Below, one piece after another: positions 35,320 through 42,600 of a stretch of DNA of 64,000 nucleotides. The translations under genes and the position numbers were made by a program. Under the pieces are notes generated by a model. The model saw only the letters and a list, made by a program, of their open reading frames with translations. It was not told where the DNA came from and did not search any database. The DNA is from Pelomonas caseinilytica (lineage in GTDB: Bacteria > Pseudomonadota > Gammaproteobacteria > Burkholderiales > Burkholderiaceae_C), in the NCBI RefSeq assembly GCF_021353235.1, contig NZ_JAJTWT010000003.1:62001-126000 (forward strand). The letters are read 5' to 3'. The stretch's first letter is position 1; each line of letters begins with the position of its first letter.

Positions 35320-35849
35320 GAGAGCCTTTCAACTCGGTGCACCGAGCCGTGAGTCCGCCCCGGCGGGCGGGTAACTTTCTTCTGTCGCGCCAGAAGAAAG
35401 TCACCAAAGAAGAGGCGCTCTAAACCCAGCGCCCTGATGCGTTGAACGCCAAGAAGCGCCCCGAGGCGACCCGCTTCGCTCTCGCCGCTGTCCCTGTCCG
35501 GGCCACCAAGCATCGGACCTTCACGCCGCTTAACGCCGGCTGCACGCCGGGCTCACCAATGAAGGCACCACATGCGCCGACGCGCCGCCCGAGCGGCGCT
35601 TGCGTTCAACTCGTGAGTTCGGCGTGCAGCCGACGTTAGGCGCACGGACGGTGGAGGCATCGGGCTCGTCACAAGGACAGCGGCGAGAGCGAAGCGGTTC
35701 GCCTGTAGCCCGTTCCGAGCCTCAAGCGCGCTGGGGTGCTCGCTTTAAGGCGCCTCTTCTTTGGTGACTTTCTTCTGGCGCCGACAGAAGAAAGTTACCC
35801 GCCCTCGCGGGGCGGATTCCCGCGGCGGTGCACCGAGTCGAAAGGCTCG
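35320..35849. repeat. Composite long inverted repeat between frmA and fghA
   Basis: The 636-bp gap holds no believable gene. Arm A (35320-35424) and arm B (35744-35849) are near-identical in inverse orientation. Both contain TCTTCTTTGGTGACTTTCTT (or complement), and GCACCGAGT with GAAAGGCTC lies at the outer ends. Within arm A, ACTTTCTTCTG (35374-35384) and CAGAAGAAAGT (35391-35401) form an 11-bp hairpin. A second inner pair, 35464-35493 and 35675-35704, matches 29 of 30 bases. An attC-like palindrome occupies the centre. The arm sequence resembles a dispersed Burkholderiales intergenic repeat (from memory). Confidence 0.8.
35528..35641. other. attC-like palindrome at the centre of the inverted repeat
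   Basis: It begins GCTTAAC (fits RYYYAAC) and ends GTTAGGC (fits GTTRRRY), the two outer boxes of an integron recombination site, 114 bp in total. The ends pair over 29 positions with one true mismatch and three wobble pairs. Against an attC call: canonical sites have unpaired spacers between outer and inner boxes and extrahelical bases, which are not clear here, and no integrase or second site lies in the window. Confidence 0.4.
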
Positions 35850-35906
35850 ACGCAAAAGCATCCGACTCGAAACACACGCTCAGCCAAACCAACACAGACC
35901 AACGCC

Positions 35907-36737
35907 ATGCAAACCCTCTCCACCCACCGCGCCTTCGGCGGCACCCAGCGCTTCCTCCAGCACGACTCCACGGTCATCGGCCTGCCGATGCGCTTCGGGC
36001 TCTACCTGCCGCCCGAGCCCAAGGCCCTGCTCGTCTATCTCGCCGGCCTCACCTGCACCGAAGAGACCTTCGCCATCAAGGCCGGCGCCCAGCGCCTGGC
36101 CGCCGAACTGGGCCTGGCTCTGCTGACCCCCGACACCAGCCCCCGCGGCGCCAATGTCCCCGGCGAGGCGGATGCCTGGGACTTCGGCGTCGGCGCTGGC
36201 TTCTACCTCGACGCCACGCAGCCGCCGTGGTCCGCGCACTGGCGCATGGAGAGCTACCTGCTCGACGAGCTCATCCCCCTCGTCCAGCAGGACACCGGCC
36301 TCGCGGCGACCGGCCTCTTCGGCCACTCCATGGGCGGCCACGGCGCGCTGACGCTGGCGCTGCGCCACCCGGGTCGCTTCCAGTCGGTCTCGGCGTTCGC
36401 ACCCATCGCTGCGCCCACACGCTGCCCCTGGGGCCAGAAGGCCTTCGCCGGCTACCTCGGCGAGGACAGAACGGCCTGGGCCGCGCACGACGCCACCGAA
36501 CTGATGCGCCAGCAATCCACCGCGCCCTTCCCGCATGGCCTGCTCATCGACCAGGGCCTGGCCGACAAGTTCCTGGCCGAGCAGCTCCACCCCGAAGCCT
36601 TCGAGGCCGCCTGCGCCGCCGCCAGCCAGCCGCTCACCCTGCGGCGGCACGAGGGCTACGACCACGGCTACTACTTCATCGCCAGCTTCGTCGACGATCA
36701 TCTGCGCCACCACGCTGCGGCCCTGCTGACGACTTGA
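35907..36737 (+). CDS. fghA: S-formylglutathione hydrolase
   Basis: 276 aa esterase-D type alpha/beta hydrolase, the usual length. The nucleophile elbow is GHSMGG with Ser141; LAGLTCTEETFAIKAGAQR and EGYDHGYYFI carry the oxyanion region and the catalytic His. It splits S-formylglutathione into formate and glutathione, completing formaldehyde detoxification started by FrmA. The pair is normally adjacent; here a composite repeat separates them, so fghA may rely on its own promoter. Confidence 0.96.
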   Translation: MQTLSTHRAFGGTQRFLQHDSTVIGLPMRFGLYLPPEPKALLVYLAGLTCTEETFAIKAGAQRLAAELGLALLTPDTSPRGANVPGEADAWDFGVGAGFYLDATQPPWSAHWRMESYLLDELIPLVQQDTGLAATGLFGHSMGGHGALTLALRHPGRFQSVSAFAPIAAPTRCPWGQKAFAGYLGEDRTAWAAHDATELMRQQSTAPFPHGLLIDQGLADKFLAEQLHPEAFEAACAAASQPLTLRRHEGYDHGYYFIASFVDDHLRHHAAALLTT

Positions 36738-36777
36738 AGCCGCGGGCCGGCGCCGGGCCGCCCCAAGCCGGCCTGCG

Positions 36778-36814
36778 GGCGATGTGCTCGCGGCCGGATG
36801 CCGCGAGCATCGCC
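36778..36814 (+). terminator. Strong hairpin downstream of fghA
   Basis: GGCGATG-(TG)-CTCGCGGC pairs with GCCGCGAGCATCGCC: 15 bp with a 2-nt bulge and a CGGAT loop. There is no T run directly after it, and a CCCCCCGGGGG tract follows. It may end the fghA transcript or protect its 3' end. Confidence 0.45.
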
Positions 36815-36887
36815 GTCCCCCCGGGGGCCGATCAGACGAGCCCGCGTTCAGCGGGGCGCGCCTGGGCGAGGGGTCGACAATATCGAC

Positions 36888-38747
36888 ATGGCAGTCCTCT
36901 CCCTCACCAATGCCCATCTCGCCTTCGGCCACGTGCCGCTGCTGGATGGCGCCAACTTCTCGCTGGAGGCCGGCGAACGCGTCGGCCTCATCGGCCGCAA
37001 CGGCACGGGCAAGTCCTCGCTGCTCAAGATCCTCGCCGGCCTCGAGAAGCTCGACGACGGCCTGCTCCAGCAGCAGCTGGGCCTGCGCCTGGTCTACGTG
37101 CCTCAGGAACCCGCCCTGCGCGCCGACGCGACCATCTTCGACGTCGTCGCCGAAGGCGTGGCCGAGGCCAAGGCCCTGCGCGAGCGCTTCGAGCGCCACG
37201 ACCCGGCCGACGACCTCGACGCCATCCAGACCCAGCTCGAGCACCTCGGCGGCTGGACCTGGGAGCAGCGCGTGGACGAGACCCTGCACCGGCTCGACCT
37301 CGACGGCAGCCGCTGCGTGGGCGCGTTGTCCGGAGGGCTGAAAAAGCGCGTCGCCCTGGCCCGCGCCCTCGTGGCCCAGCCCGACGTGCTGCTGCTGGAC
37401 GAGCCCACCAACCACCTCGACCTGGCCGCCATCGCCTGGCTCGAGGGCCTGCTCAACGCCTTCCCAGGCAGCTTGCTGCTCATCACCCACGACCGGCAGT
37501 TCCTGGACAACGTCTGCAACCGCATCGTCGAGCTCGACCGCGGCCAGCTGCGCGGCTACCCGGGCAACTTCGCGGCCTTCCAGGCGGCCAAGGCCTACGA
37601 GCTGGAGAACGAGGCCCTGGCCAACGCCCGCTTCGACAAGCTGCTGGCCCAGGAGGAGGTGTGGATACGCAAGGGCGTCGAGGCGCGGCGCACTCGCTCG
37701 GTGGCCCGCGTGGCTCGCCTCATGGAAATGCGCGAGCAGCATGCCGCTCGACGGGACGTGCAGGGCAAGGTGCGCCTGGACGTCGACACCGGCGCTTCCA
37801 GCGGCAAGATCGTCGCGGAGCTGGAGAACGTGTCCAAGGCCTTCGGCGAGCGCGTCGTCGTGCGCGACTTCTCGGCCACCATCCTGCGCGGCGACAAGAT
37901 CGGCCTCATCGGCCCCAACGGCGCGGGCAAGACGACGCTGCTCAAGCTCATCCTCGGCGAGCTGGCGCCGGACAGCGGCACGGTGCGCACCGGCACCAAG
38001 CTCAGCGTGGCCTACTTCGACCAGATGCGCGACGCCCTGGACCTGGACGCCACCCTGGCCGACACCATCAGCCCGGGCAGCGAATGGATCGAGATCGGCT
38101 CGCAGAAGAAGCACGTGAAGAGCTACCTCGGCGACTTCCTGTTCTCGCCCCAACGCGCCAATTCGCCGGTGCGCACCCTCTCGGGCGGTGAGCGCAACCG
38201 CCTGCTGCTGGCCCGCCTGTTCGCGCGGCCGGCCAACGTGCTGGTGCTGGACGAGCCCACCAACGACCTCGACATCGAGACGCTGGAGCTGCTGGAGGAG
38301 CTGCTGGCCGACTACGACGGCACGGTCTTCCTCGTCAGCCACGACCGGCGCTTCCTCGACAACGTCGTCACGTCCACCATCGTCAGCGAAGGCGACGGCC
38401 GCTGGCGCGAGTACGAGGGCGGCGTGCAGGACTGGCTGGCGCAGTCGCGGCGCGCGGCCCAGCTGGCGGCGGCACCCACGCCGGCCAAGGCGCCCGCTCC
38501 CGCGCCGGCGCCTGTCGTCGCCACCAAGCGCAAGCTCAGCTACAAGGAGCAGCGCGAGCTGGAGGAGATCCCCGGCCGCATCGCAGCGCTGGAGGCCGAG
38601 CAGACCCAGCTCAACGCCCTGCTGGCGGGCAGCGAGCTCTACACCCAGGGCGCGGCACGCATCCAGGCCGTCACGGAGCGGGCGGCCGAGGTGGACGAGG
38701 AGCTGCTGGCCCTGCTGGAGCGCTGGGAGGCGCTGGAGGCCAAATGA
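36888..38747 (+). CDS. uup: ABC-F family ATPase, Uup type
   Basis: 619 aa with two ABC domains and no membrane segments. Walker A motifs are GRNGTGKS (36-43) and GPNGAGKT (342-349); signature motifs are LSGGLKKR and LSGGERNR; Walker B regions are LLLDEPTNHLD and LVLDEPTNDLD. An Ala/Pro-rich linker leads to the C-terminal coiled coil (LSYKEQRELEEIPGRI), the mark of Uup. ABC-F proteins act on ribosomes or, for Uup, affect transposon excision and replication. ATG 36888 is chosen because the ABC domain starts there. The stop overlaps the next start. Confidence 0.93.
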   Translation: MAVLSLTNAHLAFGHVPLLDGANFSLEAGERVGLIGRNGTGKSSLLKILAGLEKLDDGLLQQQLGLRLVYVPQEPALRADATIFDVVAEGVAEAKALRERFERHDPADDLDAIQTQLEHLGGWTWEQRVDETLHRLDLDGSRCVGALSGGLKKRVALARALVAQPDVLLLDEPTNHLDLAAIAWLEGLLNAFPGSLLLITHDRQFLDNVCNRIVELDRGQLRGYPGNFAAFQAAKAYELENEALANARFDKLLAQEEVWIRKGVEARRTRSVARVARLMEMREQHAARRDVQGKVRLDVDTGASSGKIVAELENVSKAFGERVVVRDFSATILRGDKIGLIGPNGAGKTTLLKLILGELAPDSGTVRTGTKLSVAYFDQMRDALDLDATLADTISPGSEWIEIGSQKKHVKSYLGDFLFSPQRANSPVRTLSGGERNRLLLARLFARPANVLVLDEPTNDLDIETLELLEELLADYDGTVFLVSHDRRFLDNVVTSTIVSEGDGRWREYEGGVQDWLAQSRRAAQLAAAPTPAKAPAPAPAPVVATKRKLSYKEQRELEEIPGRIAALEAEQTQLNALLAGSELYTQGAARIQAVTERAAEVDEELLALLERWEALEAK

Positions 38748-39130
38748 CGATGAATGCGCTGCACCACGAATGGCTGGCCCTGCAGGCCCAGCACGAGCGC
38801 TACGAGGGCCTGGCCCTGGCCGTCAAGCTGGCGGCCTTCGCCGCCGTGGTGGTCGTCTCGGACAACGGGCTGGCCCTGGCCCTGCTGGCGCTGCTGTGGC
38901 TGCAGGAGGCCGTGCTCAAGACCTTCCAGGGGCGGCTCGGCGAGCGGCTGCTGGCCATCGAGCCGGCCATCGCCGCCGGGGCCGAGGCGCCGGCGATGCA
39001 GTTGCACGCCGCCTGGCGGGCGACGCGGCCCGGCGGCGCCGCACTGATGCTGCAATACCTGAAGAGCGCGCTGCGCCCGACCGTGGCCTTGCCCTACCCG
39101 CTGCTGATGGCCCTGGCCCTCTGGGGCTGA
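38744..39130 (+). CDS. Small membrane protein of unknown function
   Basis: 128 aa, starting at an ATG overlapping the uup stop (ATGA). It has a charged N-terminus, a hydrophobic stretch of about 26 residues (27-53), an amphipathic middle, and a second hydrophobic stretch at the C-terminus (about 112-127). Codon use matches its neighbours. I do not recognise a family. Coupling to uup suggests co-expression only. Confidence 0.7.
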   Translation: MTMNALHHEWLALQAQHERYEGLALAVKLAAFAAVVVVSDNGLALALLALLWLQEAVLKTFQGRLGERLLAIEPAIAAGAEAPAMQLHAAWRATRPGGAALMLQYLKSALRPTVALPYPLLMALALWG

Positions 39131-39131
39131 C

Positions 39132-39752
39132 TCAGGCCGGCTGGACCTTCTCGACCGGCACGAAGCCGGTCATGCCCTTGAGCTGCACCACGGTCTCGCC
39201 CTGGCGGTGCACCACGTGCTGGGCCACGTGCACGGCGCCCTGGTAGCGCACCCGGTCGCCGGGCTTGACGACGGGCTGGGGCGGGATGAGGGGCAGCACC
39301 GGCCGCGGCGTGGGCCGGCTCGTGCGCATCGTGTCGCGCACCTGGCCGTGCAGGCCGGGCGACTGCCTGGCCAGGGCCTCGAGCGAGCGGGTCATCTCGG
39401 CCTTGAGCTGGTCGGCGGTGAAGGGTTTCTTCAGCAGGAAGTGCGCGCCCAGCGCCCGGGCCTCGGCCTGGTGCTCGGGCGTCACGTCGAAACTGAGCAG
39501 CGACAGCTGCAGGGCCGGCTGCGCCTGGCGCAGGCGCTGGAAGAGCTGGGGGCCGGTCAGCGGCGCCTTGGCGAACCAGTCGGTGACGAGGAAATGCGGC
39601 TTGAAGGCCAGGCCTCGGGCGAGGGCCGCCTCGGGGTCGGCGCAGCACAGGATGTCGTCGGCCGCGAAGCCGTGGGTCTGCAGCAGCTGGCGCGCGAAGG
39701 CCTGCACCCCGGCCAGGGCGTCTACGACGAGGAATCTCAAGGGGTCGCTCAT
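39132..39752 (-). CDS. Response-regulator receiver-domain protein, degenerate acidic pocket
   Basis: 206 aa. The receiver fold (residues 5-125) shows FLVVDALAG with one acidic residue where two are usual, the phospho-acceptor Asp58 in FLVTDWFAK, and Lys109 in LLKKPF. A Pro-rich linker leads to a compact C-terminal domain of about 45 residues (VVKPGDRVRYQG to GMTGFVPVEKVQPA) that looks like a small beta-barrel, perhaps SH3/KOW-like. No DNA-binding or enzymatic output domain and no histidine kinase are nearby. It lies just downstream of the tail-collar cluster, on the same strand. Confidence 0.75.
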   Translation of the reverse strand: MSDPLRFLVVDALAGVQAFARQLLQTHGFAADDILCCADPEAALARGLAFKPHFLVTDWFAKAPLTGPQLFQRLRQAQPALQLSLLSFDVTPEHQAEARALGAHFLLKKPFTADQLKAEMTRSLEALARQSPGLHGQVRDTMRTSRPTPRPVLPLIPPQPVVKPGDRVRYQGAVHVAQHVVHRQGETVVQLKGMTGFVPVEKVQPA

Positions 39753-39853
39753 GTCCACAACGGTGCCGCGGCGGCGGCGGCGCCGGGCGAGCGGATTTTG
39801 CAGGCAGCCGTGCGCGGGCCGGGTGGCGGCCCGCCGATGGCATGAGAAATTTG

Positions 39854-40213
39854 TCAGGCTTGGAGCCGGCAGAAATCGGCCCGCAGGCCTTGGGGCGTGC
39901 GCGCGAGGTAAAGGGTCATGGCGGCGCCGGTGGCGGCGCTGAGCCGGTGCAGGCCATCGCCGATGCCGGCCGGCAGCGGCCCCTCGAACCGCAGGCTGAA
40001 CTGCTCGGCGCCGGGCCGGCCGGCCGCCTCGGCCGAGGCCAGCGTGACGGCATGGCCGTCGACCTCGAAGCGCTGGCCGACGTGGGCGCGCCAACTCGCC
40101 AGTCCGGTGGCGTCGCCGAGGCTGGGGCGCACGGCGGCCAGCGTGGCGGTCGTGCCCGCCCCGGCGGCCATGGCGGTGGCGCCGCTCTTCAGGAAATCGC
40201 GCTTGTTCATCAT
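39854..40213 (-). CDS. Exported small protein, DUF6916-like, with Tat-type signal
   Basis: 119 aa. The N-terminus MMNKRDFLKSGATAM resembles a Tat signal. The mature part shares a pattern with the protein at 42307-42600: HVGQRFEV against LVGSRFLL, FSLRFEGP against FSLTFEAP, then an RL-containing strand and a final aromatic strand. The two are therefore paralogues and bracket the three collar genes. I link them to DUF6916 from memory of that family's wording. Function unknown. Alternative start at 40210. Confidence 0.65.
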   Translation of the reverse strand: MMNKRDFLKSGATAMAAGAGTTATLAAVRPSLGDATGLASWRAHVGQRFEVDGHAVTLASAEAAGRPGAEQFSLRFEGPLPAGIGDGLHRLSAATGAAMTLYLARTPQGLRADFCRLQA

Positions 40214-40731
40214 GGCAGGCACTCCTCGGTATGCGCTGGGCAGGCGCCGGCCGGCCGCAGCATGGCCTGGTACAGGCCCTGGGACTGTCCGTCGGCGATG
40301 AAGCCCAGCCGCTCGTAGAGCCGCCGGGCCGGGTTGTGGATCTCGACCTGGATGCCCAGGGCGCGCTGGCTGGCCTCGGCGCGTTCGGCCAGGTCCAGCA
40401 GGCAGCGCGTGCCCAGGCCGCGGCCACGCCAGGCGGGCAGCAGGGCGATGTCGAGGATGTGCAGCCGGTCGTCGCGCTCGTCCAGCCAGAGCCGGCCGGC
40501 GACGGTCTCGCCCGCGTCGGCGTCGACGAGGATGAGATGGCAGGCCGAGCCGGGGAAATGCCGGGCGTAATGCTGCTGTTGCGCGTGGTGCTGCTGCCGG
40601 GCGAAGGCCTCGCATTGCGCGGGCGGCCAGCCGGTGCGGGCCAGCTCGGCGGCGCGCGTGCTGGCGTAGATGGCGAACTGCCAGGCCTCGTCCTCGGGCA
40701 GGGCCTGGCGCAGGCGGTAGTCCATCGGCAC
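40210..40731 (-). CDS. GNAT-family N-acetyltransferase in the tail-collar operon
   Basis: 173 aa. The acetyl-CoA binding motif A is LDIALLPAWRGRGLGTRCLL, and motif B follows as NPARRLYERLGF. The GTG at 40731 lies 2 bp after the stop of the upstream collar gene; ATG 40725 is an alternative. It overlaps the next gene's start by four bases. Target unknown. Its position inside the operon suggests it modifies a product of the cluster, or an amine made elsewhere. Confidence 0.85.
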   Translation of the reverse strand: MPMDYRLRQALPEDEAWQFAIYASTRAAELARTGWPPAQCEAFARQQHHAQQQHYARHFPGSACHLILVDADAGETVAGRLWLDERDDRLHILDIALLPAWRGRGLGTRCLLDLAERAEASQRALGIQVEIHNPARRLYERLGFIADGQSQGLYQAMLRPAGACPAHTEECLP

Positions 40732-40733
40732 CC

Positions 40734-41249
40734 TCAGCCGCGCGCCGGGAAGATGCCCTGCAGCGCGATGCAGAAGTTCAGGCCCTGGACGGGCTGGCGG
40801 TTCTCGTGCGGCGTGCCGCCGCCGGTCTGGCCAAGGCTTTCGGCCGCCATGGGCGCGAGGGGGCCGGGCATGCGGTAGGCGGCGGCACCGTTAGCGGGCG
40901 GTGCCATCGCGGCGTTGGCGGGGCTGGCGGTCAGGCCGGCACTGCCGCCCGTCAGGCCGTGGACATGGACCGGCATCTGGTTGGCGGTCAAGGCCACCCA
41001 AGCCTGGCCGGCGGACTCGCCCAGCACCCGCGGGCTCAGCCCGGGGCCCTGGCCGAAGCCCATGGCCATGCGACCGCCGAGGTTGGGCAGGGCGAAGGTG
41101 GCGCGGCCATCCCCGCCGTAGGTGGTGCCCAGCAGCGAGAACAGGGCGGTGTTCTGGCTGATGGGGATCAGCTGGCCATCGCAGGTGGCCCAGCCGGTGG
41201 GCGCGAAGTTGAAGGGCAGGACGCGGATCTCGGCGATGAAGGGGTCCAT
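40734..41249 (-). CDS. Phage tail collar domain (Mdp-type) protein, copy 3
   Basis: 171 aa, one of three tandem paralogues. The N-terminal collar motif is FAPTGWATCDGQLIPISQNT, followed by LFSLLGTTYGGDG and FALPNLGGR. A His pair follows in QMPVHVHG. The C-terminus has PHENRQP and ends with QGIFPARG. These are the hallmarks of PF07484 proteins often annotated microcystin-dependent protein. No signal peptide. Spacing to copy 2 is 10 bp. Function in bacteria outside phage is not known. Confidence 0.88.
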   Translation of the reverse strand: MDPFIAEIRVLPFNFAPTGWATCDGQLIPISQNTALFSLLGTTYGGDGRATFALPNLGGRMAMGFGQGPGLSPRVLGESAGQAWVALTANQMPVHVHGLTGGSAGLTASPANAAMAPPANGAAAYRMPGPLAPMAAESLGQTGGGTPHENRQPVQGLNFCIALQGIFPARG

Positions 41250-41259
41250 GGCGTGCTCC

Positions 41260-41775
41260 TCAGGATGGCGACGGGAAGATGCCGTACAGGGAAATGATGT
41301 AGTTCAGCGCCAGCGTGGGGGCCATGTTGTCGTGCGGCTGCGAGGCACCGGCGGCGGAGATGCCGCCTGCGGCCATCCCTATGCCCGCCGCGCTGTTGTC
41401 GTAGCTGTTCACGCTGGTGGCCGCCAGCAGGGCGCCGGCCGGGCCCGAGGCGCTGGCCGCGGCCGTGCTGGCGCGCAGCGCGTGGCTGTGGGCCGGCATC
41501 TGGCCGTGGGTGAGGGTGACGGTCTCGCTGCCGCCCGTCTGGCCGATGGGGCGCATGCTCAGGCCCGGGCCCTGGCCCTGGTGTACTGGCACGCGGCCGC
41601 GCAGGTCGGGCAGGGCGAAGGTCTGCTGGCCGTCGCCGCCGTAGATGGTGCCGATCAGCTGGAACAGCACCTCGTTCTCGGCAATGGCCATCAGCTGGCC
41701 CTGGCAGAAGGCCCAGCCGTTGGGGGCGAAATTGCCGCCGAAGAGACGGACCTCGCCAACGAAGGGATTGGACAT
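41260..41775 (-). CDS. Phage tail collar domain (Mdp-type) protein, copy 2
   Basis: 171 aa. Conserved blocks are FAPNGWAFCQGQLMAIAENE, LIGTIYGGDGQQTF, LPDLRGRVPVHQGQGPGLS, QMPAHSHAL, PHDNMAPTLALNY and the C-terminal YGIFPSPS. The middle region (residues 105-145) is Ala/Gly/Ser-rich and differs most from the other copies, as expected for a variable tip. It is separated by 10-12 bp from both neighbours in an operon-like array. Confidence 0.88.
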   Translation of the reverse strand: MSNPFVGEVRLFGGNFAPNGWAFCQGQLMAIAENEVLFQLIGTIYGGDGQQTFALPDLRGRVPVHQGQGPGLSMRPIGQTGGSETVTLTHGQMPAHSHALRASTAAASASGPAGALLAATSVNSYDNSAAGIGMAAGGISAAGASQPHDNMAPTLALNYIISLYGIFPSPS

Positions 41776-41787
41776 CGCACGCTCCTC

Positions 41788-42297
41788 TCAGTTGCGGCTC
41801 GGGAAGATGCCCTGCAGCGCGATCAGCCAGGTCATCACCAGGAAGGGCTGCATGTTGTCGTGCGACTGGCTGCCACCGGCCATGGCCACCGAGCCCGGGA
41901 ACATGACGGTGTTGCTGCCTGGCGGCGCATAGCGGGTGAGGCCGCCGCGCGGCTTGGCCGCGGGCAGGGCGCCGCCCGGTGGGGCGGCGTTGGCAAGGTC
42001 GCTGGTGCCGTTGAGCGTGTGGGTGTGCGGCGGCAATTCCGCCACGCCGAGGGTCACGGTTTCATGGCCGGCCCTCTCGCCGAGGCTGATGGCGCTGTCG
42101 GCGTGCATGGGCGTTCGCCCGCGCAGGTCGGGCAGGCCGAAGGTCAACCGGCCGTCGCCGCCGTAGTTGGTGCCCAGCAGCGAGAACAGGGCCTGGTTCT
42201 GGGCGATGGGCAGCAGCTGGCCGTTGCAGAAGGCCCAGCCCCGCGGGGCGAAGCCGAAGGCGGCCAGCTTGAGTTCACCGAGGAAGGGCTCAGACAT
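41788..42297 (-). CDS. Phage tail collar domain (Mdp-type) protein, copy 1
   Basis: 169 aa, first of the three collar genes. It shows FAPRGWAFCNGQLLPIAQNQ, LLGTNYGGDGRLTF, LPDLRGRTPMH, LPPHTHTLNG, SHDNMQPFLVMTW and QGIFPSRN. Unlike copies 2 and 3 it lacks the GQGPGLS segment and carries a Pro-rich middle. It starts 9 bp after the DUF6916-like gene. The copies differ mainly in the centre, so they look like old duplications kept for distinct roles. Confidence 0.88.
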   Translation of the reverse strand: MSEPFLGELKLAAFGFAPRGWAFCNGQLLPIAQNQALFSLLGTNYGGDGRLTFGLPDLRGRTPMHADSAISLGERAGHETVTLGVAELPPHTHTLNGTSDLANAAPPGGALPAAKPRGGLTRYAPPGSNTVMFPGSVAMAGGSQSHDNMQPFLVMTWLIALQGIFPSRN

Positions 42298-42306
42298 GGG
42301 CGTCTC

Positions 42307-42600
42307 CTAGCCGAACACGGCTTCGTAGTGCAGGCCGGTGGCGGTGCGCGCCACGGGCACGAGGAAGAGATCCACCGCATCGAGCTGCGGGTGCTCGAGC
42401 CGGTAGATGCGCTGGGGCAGCGCCGGCTCGGCCGGGGCCTCGAAGGTCAGGCTGAAGGGCGGCCGGTCCGCGGCGCCGCCGTGCCCGGCACGCGCCTGCA
42501 CCAGCCGCGCAGGCAGTCCGCCGGCGTCGTCCAGGCGAAGCAGGAAGCGGCTGCCCACCAGCGGCTCGAAGCGCGCCAGCGTGAAGGCGGCGTCAGCCAC
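42307..42600 (-). CDS. Small DUF6916-like protein at the head of the collar array
   Basis: 97 aa from a GTG that overlaps the stop of the PEP-CTERM gene by 8 bp. It has no signal peptide. Recognisable stretches are FEPLVGSRFLLRLD, PPFSLTFEAP, IYRLEHPQLDAVDLFLVPV and a final HYEAVF. It is a paralogue of the exported protein at 39854-40213. Family-level assignment is from memory; function unknown. Confidence 0.7.
   Translation of the reverse strand: MADAAFTLARFEPLVGSRFLLRLDDAGGLPARLVQARAGHGGAADRPPFSLTFEAPAEPALPQRIYRLEHPQLDAVDLFLVPVARTATGLHYEAVFG

Noticed and set aside
35271..35906. Chromosomal integron
   Set aside because: Only one attC-like site and no integrase gene in the window; kept as an attC-like feature with low confidence.
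35442..36126. Small open frames inside and across the composite repeat (for example 35442-35639 and 35761-36126)
   Set aside because: They translate repeat arms or the attC-like palindrome, lack ribosome sites and overlap fghA in another frame.
40734..42297. Prophage remnant
   Set aside because: Tail-collar genes alone, in a bacterial-type operon with export signals. No integrase, structural, lysis or replication genes, and no att-like direct repeats.
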